Positions 26,152 through 39,500 of a stretch of DNA of 64,000 bases are shown one piece after another. Numbering within the stretch: the first letter of the stretch is position 1; each line of letters begins with the position of its first letter. The stretch comes from Dipetalonema caudispina (Eukaryota; Nematoda; Chromadorea; Rhabditida; Onchocercidae): contig JABVXV010000008.1 in assembly GCA_013365325.1 (NCBI GenBank), forward strand, positions 186,001 through 250,000, read 5' to 3'. The notes under the pieces are model-generated. The model was not told the origin of the DNA. It was given only the letters and a program-made list of their open reading frames with translations, and made no database searches. The translations under genes were made by a program, and so were the position numbers.

Positions 26152-27170
26152 TCATTCCCCTACGATTTCCACCGTTTTTCTCACCATGCTCATTTTCCAG
26201 CCCATCTTTTTGATCTTTGCAAGTTCACTTTCTACTGGTTTAGATGTCTCATCAAGCGCACCGCTGAATATAAGGTCTCGATATACCGCACATCGTGCAC
26301 CTGTTGATTGCTCATTGTACTCTTCTCTGTAAAAATTACTCATATCCAGGTCTGTTTGATCGTATCTTTAAGAATTCATAAAATATTCTTAATCTCTTCA
26401 TAAGTAATTGCTTACACATTACTTAAATAATGAGTAAATGAACATAATCAACATGCTATGCGCTAATTTCAAGATTTTAATGAGAATAGAAGTGTAGTGA
26501 CTGGGAACTCGAGTGATCTCGATGTTCGTGGTTCATGATATGGATGAATTTCATTCTAAGACTTATATTGATGGCTAATGATATTAACCAGGTCAAATTG
26601 AACATAAGGCAAAATAAATTTTCGAGAACTATGCTTTTTTTGAGGCAAAGAATGCTAACTGAGCACAAAGGGAACGGAACCTTTCGGTAAGATGAGTAGC
26701 ATAGAGAATAACAGTCATGGAGAAAATTAAAGTTTTTTTGATAGAACATGTTGCTCCCTCGATGCAATTTTCTTTTCAATTCCTAGTAGTATGGGAAAAA
26801 AAGTTTCAACGATTTCGACACAACAGCATTTGTATACTATAAGGATTCTTACTGAAACTGTTTGCTGTGAAGGTCGATGATCACAGATCGTGTTGCAACT
26901 TTCAATTCCTCCAATTCCCAGTATTTTGGCAATATCAGTATTCGCACTAAGTCGTCTAAATCTATATACTTCCATTCCTACAACTTGTCTCTTCATATTT
27001 ATACAAGAATATTTTTGCGCTTTGCGTAATAAATAAATCGTGAATTCGAAAAGTGACGAGTTCGCTAAAGTTTTGAAAGCAAATGACTGTCGATATTCTG
27101 TTTGCAAATTAATTTCGTTCGAAAAACTGAAGAGATAGTGATCTAGATGCTTCGAGAAGAATTTCCTCAA
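26152..27170 (-). other. Possible additional 3' exons of the BTB-like gene (unresolved)
   Basis: Two open minus-strand blocks look coding but could not be joined in phase. Block 27170-26727 (hydrophobic/basic, including FEFTIYLLRKAQKY) contains possible donors after VVGME and after QQTVS. Block 26326-26152 begins after a good ttttacag acceptor and ends in a TGA, reading EEYNEQSTGARCAVYRDL and later AKIKKMGWKMSMV. They may be the last exons of the gene that starts at 29413 or a separate small gene. Alternatively the upstream gene may end by reading through its exon 5 to a TGA at 27167. Function unknown. Confidence 0.3.
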
Positions 27171-27250
27171 TAGTCAGAATTAGCAGTGCTGTTCTTGCCA
27201 ATAATCAGTAAAGAATTGTGGAAAAAGTAAGTATTAGTAGTGAAATTTAC

Positions 27251-29413
27251 ATCGAAAATGGCGGATTCAAGTTCCATAGCAACGGTTTCAATGGCTATAT
27301 CCACATTAATCGGTTCTAGCATACAAAGTAATTCGATTGTTTGGCGCATTTTTCTGATATCAAATTGCAGTTCTGAGTGGCGTTGATTTTGCAGTGCTAA
27401 GGAAAAAGCCTGAACGAAGTTATCCTCAAAATATTAAAACCAAGAAATAATGATTGTGCTAAATTTGTATAGCTTATTGACTACTAATTGCATATGTTTC
27501 TTTGGTAGTTAACTTGCCTTGCTAATTTATTTTCATAATCTGTTAGATGCAAATTTAAAAATGTCAACTTTTCCAAAACTTTCAAACCAGCAAATGCTTT
27601 TGGAGTAGGTTTGATCTGATACCGACTTACATAACTTATGACATCATGGGGATAATTTAATGTTGCTTGATTAACAGTAGGATTTTCATCGATTAAATTA
27701 TGAAAATATTTGGTACTCATATAGAGCATCCATTTTGAATACATTATGGAATATGCATTTGTACTGAACACTGCGAAATCTCTATAAATTATTATTAGAT
27801 TCAATTAGTTGCAAGAATATTTGCCTTCAGAATATTGCACTGGTCTGAAGGAACGCTTGAGTGTTAGATTAATCAATAGAAATACTTGTAAGTTTTGGAA
27901 TTTATCTGGCTATTCCGAAGTTCTTTAAATGTCAGTGATCGAAGTCTGCCTTTCTGTTCAACAAATTGCATGAATTCTGTTTCCTGATATATAATAAGAA
28001 TGCTGAAACCGATTAAACCATTTCCGTATTCAGTTGATGTAATGGTATTATGCAATGATTCCAAAAATGGATCCATGCCACGCATGATAAATGTATGTTC
28101 AAAATCCGTTTCTTGCGTTTCATTCAGTATTGCTGCAAAAGTTGGGTATTGCTAAGCTAATGAGATTTCAGTGATATGTTTTTCAAAGCTTCCCTGAAAT
28201 CCATCGATCATGGATGAATCTTGAAGACAAAATGGACACTATTGCTGATCATCTAGTTCTTGATTTATCTTACAGATTCCATAACTACACTTTACAAGTT
28301 TTACATTTGACTATTTATCAACAAAGCACTCTCATGTGGACTCTCACAAAGCACCTCTTCTAATTTCAAACAAATTTATCAAAATTTGAAATTGATATTG
28401 GTTTATTACTTTATGATAAGAAAACAAATAATGCTTGGGAAGACTGAGAAAATGGAAGATTTCATTTTGGCATTGATTTCTAAGATCATTAACAAAAACA
28501 TTTATGGGCGAAATAAACTTTATAGGTACAAATACCCAAGAAGTATTCTTCTCTCTACTTACCAAAGCATATCGCTATGGTAGGAGTGCTTTTTTTTATT
28601 TGTTTATACATTTATGCATAAATTAGAGTATTAAATTTAAGAGAATTAAAAGTTTCAAATCATACTCTCTGCAGCTACAGTATTATCAGTATCTTTTGAG
28701 GCACCGTAACGTATTGCAATTAATCCGAAAATTTGCATGCGCAGTTCACTTTGACAATTCACTAGCAATGTTGGATTTTCTTGATGAAAATCCGCTACAT
28801 TGATTTTAAGTTCACTGGAAAATAATTGGATTTCGTTAGATGTGGAAGACTGGTATAAATAATTAAAATAATCATAATTCAAGTCGGTTTAGCAATAAAA
28901 TAAAAATATCAGAATGGTAAGTTGGTAAGTTGTGTGAAATTTCATTTCACTATATGATTCGATTCATAATCACTCATATACTTTTCTACCCAAAAAATTT
29001 ACAGCCTTTTGGACAGCAATTTTCAGCCTTTTATCTATTTGTTTCTTTTGGAAGAAAAAGAAGTTTCCATTTTAGTGAGTATTAAAGTGAAATTTTCTCA
29101 AAATTGAGAATTATTTGACAACTGCAATAATATTTCTACAAGACCTTCAAGTTTAACACTGTCAGGAAACGCTGTTTAAAAATAGGTAATAAATGTGGAT
29201 AGCCATCATTCATAAATTAAGGGAAACTTGAAACTTTCAGGGGATTTTTTTTACTTACAATTCTATTGAGCGTGGTCCATGGGCAACAATAAATGGTACA
29301 CGGCATTCTTCTTGACGTAGCATCTGCGCTGGAATATTTATTCTAGCATCAAATATGAAACGAGATGGCAAAAATTTACTTGGCTCTTTTTCTGGAATTG
29401 GACAAAGAGCCAT
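27251..29413 (-). CDS. Unknown protein with BTB/POZ-like stretch
   Basis: Five exons join in phase: 29413-29259, 28814-28666, 28132-27886, 27781-27514 and 27409-27251 (326 codons, then open to further exons). The start MALCPIPEKEP is the first ATG of the frame. Exon 3 ends and exon 4 begins with a segment (SKTYKDFAVFSTNAYSIMYS then KWMLYMSTKYFHNLI) whose spacing recalls a BTB/POZ core, in which a buried strand is followed by a helix ending in S-x-Y-F-x-x-L, but key histidine and lysine residues are absent. Exon 5 is a helical, leucine-rich stretch (ALQNQRHSELQFDIRKM). BTB proteins often act as cullin-3 adaptors or dimerisation modules, but the assignment here is only a guess. I do not recognise an orthologue. 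Exon structure is well supported, function is not. Confidence 0.65.
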
Positions 29414-31374
29414 ATTTCATTTAAATGAAAGGTCCTATTTGTCCTTTAAAAATCAGTAAGAATGATTAGTAGGTAAGTCATGCCTTAATTTATATTAGCT
29501 ATTTAAATGCAGTATTTTGCATTATTACGGAACATTTGAATGTGGCTGAAAATTTGCATTAGCTGAATTAATTATAATTTTGTTATGGAATGGGAAAATG
29601 AGCATTTTGCCATTGGACAATGCCGTCAAAGTTATAACTGGAACAAGTAACATCCAGGTTTTCCCTCTACTTCATTTTGGCACTTCACGCCGGATCCTTT
29701 TGCAACAGCTGCGATTTTCACAATGGATTAATTTTGCTTAAACAAAAATTAGGGTTATTCTTTACTTGATTTGGAAAAAACATTACAATGGCTACATTAA
29801 TAGTTCATGATAAAAATTCGTGAGATGAATTTTTATGAAATTTTTAATGACGTAAGAAATACCAAGTTAAAAAATCGCTCTGAAGGACTTTCCTTTCCGA
29901 ATTTAAATTTCAAAACTCCTGTCTTCTTTGGCTTTTTCACCAATTTTATTTCTAAAGAAAAATACTGAGACATTATTTAATTATGAATTCTTTCAAGCTT
30001 ATAAGAATCCATCTATATTATTAGTAAAATTAAAATAATGCTTTTTGAAATGTAATGCAACCTTTATCCTTTTACCAACATTTTGTAGAGATCAGTTCAA
30101 AGACAATTAAGCGGTTATCGCTTACAAAAAAAAAAAAAAAAATGCTTCGTGTAACTCTGAACGAAATTGCAAATGTAAAGAAATGAAAGGTAAGGAAGAT
30201 AAACAGATCAGGCCACCACTGTTTTACAGCAAATTTAAAAAGTAAACAACTGATAAGAAGACCGAATTATAGCTGCATTACCAACGGCAAAAATATAATA
30301 TAAAATGTTGTTCTTTACTTTGTTAAACAGCTGTGAGTCCATTTACCTCTTCGGAGTATACTTTGTGATATCTTGCTGAAAAAAGGCAATCTTGAATCGA
30401 TTTTGATTTTTTTTAAAAATAAGTATGGAGAAAAAAGAAAAAATTTGTTTCAAATGTTAAATCATTTGGACTTTTGCGAATTTCTGATAAATATGAAAAG
30501 TTTAATTGTTTGGTGAATTTAGGAAGTTAAATGAAATACTCGTCAAGTTTACAATTTATTTAAACTACAAGAAGTGAAGTTTTTCTATATTTATTTCAGC
30601 AATTTGAAATGGACAAAAAAAATGTACCACTGACATGATTGGCTTAGAAGCATCAAGTTTCTACTAGTGGAATGCTCGAAATATGATTTCGGTTTGGTTG
30701 ATTTGTCGAACACAAATAGAGCCAAATACACAGCATTAAATGCAAACTGGCTGAAATTTAATACTACTCACATTTGCATATTATGAAATTTTATTACTTA
30801 CTAATTAATTTAGAAATTTATTCAGCAACTTTTAAACAATATATTTATTAGATTTCAGATATGAATTCGAAACAGAAGATATGTCCCATTATATGAAATC
30901 AATGGACAGAAATACAGAATTGGATACACAAGTATTGGAAATCCAAAATAGAACGATTGTTGCAGAATCTGTCAACATGCGAAAGTGAAATTTTTACTTC
31001 TTATCCACATTGAAACTCCAATTCTGCTCTTGTCTTCAAAAGCCCGGTTCGGTTATGATTACTTCATTCAAAAAGGCTAAGCGTCAGCAATCCGGTAATA
31101 GGGCTGGGAAGGAACCATTACGCAAATATTATTTTCTTATAATCACATGAACCGGAAGGATACACTGTAACAGGGCATACCAGAGGATTAACTTATGGCA
31201 GAAAGATGGCACGATTTACAAATTAGTAACATGGATCAATCAAATGGAACAATCCTTTGACCAATGGGTAAGAAATCTAAAACAAAAAAACTACGACAAT
31301 AAGAGGATAATTATATCATTTCACGTTAGATTTGTAACTCAAACCTTTTCAGGTAACCTAAGAACAATTGTCAA
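29414..31374. other. Intergenic, no gene firmly supported
   Basis: The region is AT-rich with an A run at 30124-30141. One short plus-strand stretch after a good acceptor (30859-30988, 42 codons, including YEFETEDMSHYMKSMD) has protein-like composition but no partner exon. A late exon of the GPCR gene on the minus strand may be hidden here. Confidence 0.3.
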
Positions 31375-34300
31375 TTAATTATTGGGTAATTCCTCAATTT
31401 TTAGAGTGCCTATATGGTCGTAAAGTGCCTTTATGGTAATTTCAATTATGAAGCACCTGAAATAAAGCGCTTGTGCAAGCATTCGTGCTGAGAAGTGAAG
31501 CGCCTCTTCATGAACATCCGGCATTCCGAACAATATTACCAATCGATACATATTTTCCGGTGTATTTAATATTATGCAAATCAATGCAATCGCTAACCAC
31601 CTCCATAATGTACGGCTATGCTTATGCTGTAAAGTTTGCAAAGTATCATAAACTTATGAAGTAGTCAGGTCTATAGCCATTTTTATTCACTTATTATGTA
31701 GTAACAAAACTACAGGAATTTTAATATTGTTAATTTATTAAATTTAACAAAATCTGATTGCTTGTAGTAAACTGTCTTTAGTTCGATTGGTTATTATGAA
31801 TGCTCATTACTTTTTTATGATCGCGTTGAGCTGAGTGATCAATTTTTCTATGGAAAGCACCTGATGATACATATTGTCTAACAAGCGGGTAGAAGCAAAA
31901 TGAGTATTTGACATTCCAACCCATGATTTTTGTTTTCTTGGTCCCAGTGGATTCCAGCGGTGTTCTTTCATAATTTTCAAGATGAACAAGCATAATTAAG
32001 CTTACTCGAGTAAATGTCTGGCTATTTCTGGAATATACACAAGCAATGGTTGGGGATTCAAAAGTTTGTTTAGATCTTTTTTGTAATGAGAACATTTGCA
32101 TTAATCCAACATCGCACGATCCCATCCTGTAATCATTAGTGTTAATGAAATTTATTAATTGAAGTTAACAATTTTACTTAATAATGTTAACAATCTTTTA
32201 TTTCCCTAAGAATTTCAATTTTTCTTCTTGGTATTAATTAAATTAAAAAAATTCAAGTCTAACATTAAGGTGCCTCATTATAGGAAAATGGTACTTACGA
32301 TAAAATATTTGTATCCAGACTAACCAAGACTTAAACTTGAATTTTATTTTTCAATTTATCAATTTTAAAACAAAAGAAAATTTGACTACTTTCAACTTTA
32401 GGTATTTCATTTGAAGTATATTAAGATCGTGTGATTACTTGTCATTGCGGATAATAATAAAAGCAACTAACGTGCTTTTGATGAGTACAGAAATATCCAT
32501 AATAAAAATAAGCAAGCATGGGACACAAAATGACCAAGCACATTCAACGATATGAAATAAACGATTCCAAGCAAGTGATCGGAATAGTGCCTGCTGGATA
32601 CAACCGAATTGAGTGGAATGAACGGCCAACAGAAGCCAAGCATTCAGCGCCAATGATACTATCTTCAACGCATTCATTTATTCTGAACTTATTAAGATCA
32701 AAAAGAAATGAATTAACCGTATTTTTAGTACAATCATGTATTTAGTATTTGGCATTTATTTTTTGATTAACTATACGTTTCAGTTTATTATGTTTGATCA
32801 TTAAATGTTGAAAATGATGAAAGATGCCTTTGATCATCATATCCATCTTTATACTATTCCATATGTTACGGTAATATTCTTTACGATGCAAAAATAAAAC
32901 TGACTATAATGAATGACAAAGCTCGACAAGGCATTTGCCATAGTCGAAGATGGAAGAGTGGATGCCTTATGGCGAGGTAACGAAGTGTTGAAAGTAAAAG
33001 CCATGACCAAACAGAAATACCCGTTACTGTATGCGTCAAAAATAATACCGCCTGCAATTCTTATTTATTTCCTAAATAAGCAAAGATAGAGCAGAATAGT
33101 TGGTTTTAACCTAATATATGGGATAATAATCAATAAAAGTTAAAGAACAAGTAAGGATTGCATGAATATTATTAACTTGACCTTATTAATATTTTGATGG
33201 TAATGTACATCAAGCAGAACTAATCCAAGTTAATTCAATCCATATAGCTATATTACATCCTTAACAATATCTGCATACTGAATTATGGAATAATCTACTG
33301 TTCATCGACTGTAAAAATCACCGCTCACAGGATACAGGTACAATTTTATGCAAAAATAAAGAGTTTAAAAGCAGGATGACCCGAAAAGAACAAGTTTAAT
33401 TAATTAATAGCAGAACTGAAAAATGAAATGTTTGATAAGGTTTTGGTTGATTTTGCAATTTCACTTCAAGCTTTAAGCTTTTCGTTAAGATTAAAAAGAC
33501 ATTCCATGCTAGTAAATTCTTTCCAGCTTCAACCTGTTGTTCAGACTGTAAAGCGTCTATCAGAAAATAACGAGGATCCTTCATGTTCTCTCGGATCTCT
33601 CCATATCATCAATGTCACATATTCGTCTTGTCGTTCTTTTTTATCTGTGACTTAAATTGTATAATGGAAAAGTAAATTCGTTTTGTTCGCTTTGCATCCT
33701 TCTCGAATTATCAGAACTAATTTTTCTTCTTGTAAGGTTTTTCCAATCTACAAAGCTTGCTGAAATTCGAAATGGTACTTCTGTTGTCAGAAACATTGGG
33801 CATAATTTGAATTACGGGCGATGTCATCACTCAGATTTTGCTTTACACTAACTTTCTCCATATAAACAAAACTGTCACTTGTTTTTTCTACAGTAATCAG
33901 GAAGCCAAAGCACTTCGGCTAACAAAATAGTCTTTGACTTTAAGTTAATTTCCTTCTTCATGTTCACTTCAGCAATTCATTCCGGTTAGTTTGTCTGAGT
34001 CTTTCGGAAACAGAATTATAGCTTGCTGTGATTGTAAATTCTTCCGTTATATACCAATCTTAATTCCTCATTTCCAATGTGGCTTTTCGGATGATATTTC
34101 CAGGATTGCACTTGTCTTGTTTGGCAAAACTACCAGAATTGAATCAGACCTCCGTCAAGCCTAACACTAGTCGATGTACATCCACGTTCGTATCATGATG
34201 ACACACGTGTATAGGATGCATTTTGTAGAAGGAATAATTCTTTAGAGAAAAACAATTGTGATACCTTACAAACATAATGCATAAATATTTCATCGCCATC

Positions 34301-36567
34301 AAGTTGTGGATATAATTGCATGAGATTCTGCGATAATATCAATAGTAAAGAGCAGAGGTCAGCGGCTGCCATTGAGCAGAGCGCTATACCGGTACCACTG
34401 CGATATCTTTCACTATCATTTCTAAAATTACATAGGCATGTTTGTCTGAAATTGACCGTTTCAAAGTCAGATTATTCCTTCGATTAGCTGTTGTGTTTGT
34501 TGTAAAAGTCAATTAATATAGTCTGGAAAAAAAACTTCGTGGATATAACAGCTGTAAAAGACTAGGCAAAATTCGAAAAGTAAATTAAATTTTTGGATTT
34601 TAATTGAATAGATGGACACCAGGTGCACACCAAATGCATATCATATAAGTACATTCTCTCATTAATGCATATATGCGTATATCGGGCTTATGCAAATGAT
34701 AGAAATGAAGCAAATAAGTGCTAGGAGATTACTTAGCAAGTTTTTTCATTCGAATCAGCACATAAATATTTGCTGGAATACCAACAATAGCAGCAATGAA
34801 GTAAATAAGTAATGTTACCGCGGCAACATTTCTCACGATCGGATCGTTCGCCAAGAAATCTTGCCCATCCATGTACTGCAATAAAATTACACTATTAAAT
34901 TCTTTGCATTTTGCGAGTTTTTATCGATTTTCTTTAAAGCATTATCTATTCTCGAAACATTTGCAGCTTTTCAATACAAAATTAGGATGAAATGCAAGAA
35001 AAACACCATTTTGCTTCTTTAATAAAACTAGGACAGGCCTTAAAAAGTTTTAGATTTGATCCTCATTTCATTATATACATTTCCCACACCTCGGAATTCT
35101 TCATGATGTTATGAATAACTTCTAGCCATTTATAATTTATGGAAATTGTTGAAAGAAAATTCATGTTGACGAAATTTTTAATCAATGAATTGCATTTTCT
35201 TTTTGCTACCCAATGAAATGTAAAAAATTTTTCTGAAGCAATTATACTGTCCTTCAAAAAATTGCATAGACGAAAAAAAATTAGTTGTTAAAAGCTTGCT
35301 TCTAGTTCATGGTTTTCACTTGAATAAATTATTTGATTATCTGGAATAATTTGAAGTGAAAATATCGTTAGGCTAAAATGAATATTTTAAGCCTAGGACC
35401 GATTGGTATTCGCTTTTTTTTTCACTTTGCATAATCAGAACAAATAGGAAGATTTAGAGATAAATTTCCATTTATTTCTACCATCCAAAAAGCATAAAAG
35501 AACATCACGACTACAAAAAATATATAAAATGCATAGGATCTGCTATTGCCTAAAATATTTACCTACAGAATTTCTAAAATCTGCAATTCCTAATAGTTGA
35601 TATTGATGAATAAAAAAGAGTTTAAAGTACTCATTATTTTTATTGTTTGTTTTTTTTTTTTTTTTGGAATAACCAGTTAAGGGAGAAGATTTGATAGTTT
35701 GCAAAATTTTCAGTTGATTTTAGGCTCTTTATTTAAATATTCCAATCATTTTTTTCATTGTTGGTGTTCATCCTTCCAACCCCTTTTATTTCAACTACCT
35801 TTCCATCGTGTTGCCAAACATAGCAATCAGCTTCATTAACACAAATTTTACACTTCTAACTTACAATAAGTCCTATTCTTGCCTATGAAATTAACTTCTT
35901 CTTTTAATCTCAAAACATTCATTAATGTTTCTGCTTTTTTCGAATTTATCTCGTTCTTATTCCATAACATAGCAATTTTTTTTTTTTTTTTTGTTTCGTC
36001 TTTCGTTTCAAGTTCTCTTAGCAAAATAAACATTGTATATAATCTCTAATACAACAATCATAGGTCAATAAGCTATCATTGCTTGCAGAGTTATGGCTCG
36101 TAATTCAATACTAATCTTACCACGAATCCTTGTTCATTTAAATATCTTCAACAGAAATCTTTTGCTTTCTTGTTCTCGCTATTCTAATCTTAAATATATT
36201 TAATATCTTTCCAAATCTCAACAACTTACTCTTTCGCAACTACAGTAATCCCTACACTTTTTACGAGTCATCGGATTTTTCGCTTACAACCTCTGAATAA
36301 CAATTCCTCTACAGCATTCAAGGAAAAAAGAACAATCCTGTGTCATCAAAAATAATGGCTAAGAAATATGACCTCTAACAAGCAATAGAGTACAATTATA
36401 CTTTGATACGATAGTTTAAAAAAAGATTATACTTCGAAACGATAGTTTAAAACCCTAAAGTTGACATGTAACAATTATGAATTTAAAAAAACACTAACTT
36501 CATAATAATCGTAGCTAAAATTCGCAAAACCGCTGTTGTTTATTACAAGATTGCCAGCATCTTTCAT
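31375..36567 (-). CDS. Class A (rhodopsin-like) peptide-type G-protein-coupled receptor
   Basis: Exons in phase: 36567-36499, 34875-34733, 34421-34265, 33051-32901, 32658-32472, 32126-32006, 31626-31457. The frame stays open to a stop at 31375, but a donor (CAG|GTGC) at 31456 suggests another exon that was not found. The N-terminal tail has two N-glycosylation sequons (NNS, NFS) and an acidic tyrosine cluster YDYYEYMDGQD. TM1 ends GIPANIYVLIRMKK, TM2 has ALCSMAAADLCSLLL, and the conserved cysteine (YVCK) opens TM3. Twenty-five residues later comes LRYLAIRHPL, the DRY-motif position. TM4 is FIIVISLALNAWLLLAV, ECL2 carries a cysteine, TM5 is CVPCLLIFIMDISVLI, TM6 is AIALICIILNTPENMYRL, and TM7 starts ALHFSARMLAQALYF. 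It looks like a nematode neuropeptide (FMRFamide-type) receptor. The ligand cannot be told from sequence. The TM7 end and C-tail are unresolved. Confidence 0.85.
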
Positions 36568-39500
36568 TCTGAAAATTGAGTGCAAACAGAAACATTGGTA
36601 CTATCAAACAGTTTCTAATTAAAATATGAACGAAGAAACGAAATCAACGAAATAAGTAATTAAATAGAGTATATGTATATTTATTATGTACGAGAAAATA
36701 TAATAAATAATTAAGACAAAGTTCAGCAATATAGCTTGGAATGCAAGCAATTTAATAAAACGTATATTCCCACCTCTTTTGCAATTATTGAATTACTGAA
36801 AAAATGGCTTTCGCAAATGATCCATTAAAAATTTTAAAATATCATATTGAGAATCTTTTGGCCAAAACGTCAGTTATTTTGCTTCAAAATGCAAAAATAA
36901 AAACAAAATTTTGGGAAAAATATGTCAAAAGAATCATCAATGATCTATAAAGAAAAATGTTTAATCTAGCAAAATTGTGATACTTCTGAAAATCTTGTTG
37001 TTATTATCCATATCATTTCAAAAAAATATGACATGCTGTTTATTGCGCTGTAATTTGTTTTCGTCATGATATTGAACTTCTGAATTGCAGAATTGGTGCA
37101 AATTTTGGTGGGTTTATCTTTGAGGGAAGTATCTTCAAGTTAATTGAACTTTTTTGTTTGCTGCTTCAATAACAAATACTTCCATGCAGCGTTAATATAA
37201 GCTATTTGCATTAATTACTATAAATATAACATTTATAATAGCTGTATTCTAATGATTTTCATTATTTGGTTGTGAGTTATGAGTTACTTGCAACTGCATC
37301 AATGCCTGCATTTCCAATGTTTATTTCATCAGCAATTAGCACATTTTTTCGTTTTTGCATTGCAATAAAATTTAAGCAAACCATTTCATCCACTTATGGT
37401 CACCTCAAACATCACAATGACTAGTTTCATGATCAGATTGTTTTTTAACATTGTTGCAAATTGCTTGCGTCTACCATTTCTAAGCAGATGCGACCGCACA
37501 AATTATATTCATATTGTTCAAAAACAAGCGAACAATAAATGAAAACTCTTCTCACATTGTTATCAAATTACATAAATCTTTAGGAATGAAGAAATGATTC
37601 TATAGCAAAATCTACCCAAAAAATATCAAGTTAAACGTATAAATTCATAGATTCCCTAGAAATAATCTTTATGGACCAGTTTTGATTTTTCTTTTATTTT
37701 CGAAATTTAACTTAATTTAAACGATATGAATGATCCATTGAACCGAAGATAATGACGATATAAGGATAATCTTATCCACAAGCTATAAAGCAGCAGATAT
37801 GTTATCAGTCTTGTTTCGGTTTCAAAAAGGACGACATGTCAAGTTGGATCTGTTAGAGAAGAAAATGTACTTCAAAGAATTTTTAGAAGTAAACGACAAG
37901 CAATATTTTGCATTAATGAATGTGAATGATATATGTTTGCTACTTGCTAAGTTCAATGATTGAATGGAAAAAGCAATTGGATTATATAAAATCTAAGGGA
38001 GGGAGAAAGTTCTTCATGAAAATTAACACTAAATTTTCTCTTCATAATTTCTTTCTTCAGTTTCTAATGAGAGAAATTTAAAGCAGAATATACTCCGTTT
38101 ATAAAAATAATTTTGAACTATGTATTCGAAATATTTGAAAAATTGACATACTTTTCGAAATTCATGTCATTGGGACTGTGAAATTCTCGTTGTTGCAAAA
38201 AAAGCTTTGCAAATTGAGTTTATTCATCAAGCCTGTTTGTTTTATGCTACCTGCCTGGAGAATTGTAACTCCCATTACTTGGCCTCATCTTTCACTTCTT
38301 GATTGAATTTGCTAAAGCCAAATTTCGCGTGTATTGCTATTGCACAGGCCATTCTCACGTGAAGATAAGTTTATGAGTCGAAATTTATGAAATTATTCTG
38401 AGACAGTTAAATTAAAACAGGGACTTATGCATCTAAAAGGGAAATCTTTTTGAATTTTCTAGATTATTTGATTAAAAAGATTTACTTTTGCAATGCATAA
38501 AATACAGAAGGCTTATTACAAAGGCCTCAACATGCGTTATAGTTTTTACAAAAGCTTTGCAGTAAAATTAAAAGTTTATCAGACTGACAGCTTATAGAAG
38601 TATCTGATAAATCTCATTCCAAATCATTTTCTGCAGTTTCAGAAATAAATGAAGCCATTCTAGCAAAAAGCGAGTTGATAAGCCGAATCTCCGATTATTT
38701 TGAAATAATCAAGCTCATTTATCTTTGAAATTTTTTATTTTCTAAATTTAATTTTCAAAAGTTTCATTTTTAGTACTGCTCCTCCTTATTTTTCTTAAGT
38801 CTTTCATTTAATTCTTTTGATAAAATCCAACAAAGCATTCATGCTATCAAATGCAGAGATGGAAAAGAGAAACACGGAAGTGTATTTTAAATGAAATGAT
38901 GGAAAGGAATAAAATCGTTTGCTGGTAAATGAATAACATTCGTTGGAAGATATCGAAAGACTTTGAAATTTAAACAAATGGATGGGAATTTTAGTAAATG
39001 AAAAAGATGTAATTATAACTCCAAGCTAACTCACAGTACTTGTTGCACTTATGAACAGAAACAAAGCGCAATAGTGCTAGGCAATGCACTCCTGGGAGGT
39101 GTGAAGAATGCTCCCTTCAATATTCTTTCCCAAGATTCTTCTCCTCTTTCTGAAAATTGCTTTTGCCGCTATGCATTAGCACAAGATGTGCATTTGTGCA
39201 GATGCACATGATTATCACTCCATTGGCTTACTTTCCCTTCCTGTCTCTGCATTTCATTAGAGTATTTTAACCGGTCCTATGCATCTCCCACAACGGATTC
39301 GGATCACTCAATAAGACTTCCCGCATTACACTCATTTCCATATTTTTTTTTTCCTCTCCAAAACGACGCATTTATAATGGTAGCTGTTGGATCGTTCCGT
39401 TTGCGCCCCTTCAATCAAATATTATTGATTTCTTGAAATAACGGAGACTTGAAAGAATACACCTTTCCTCATATGGATATGTGGTCATTAATAAAAATGG

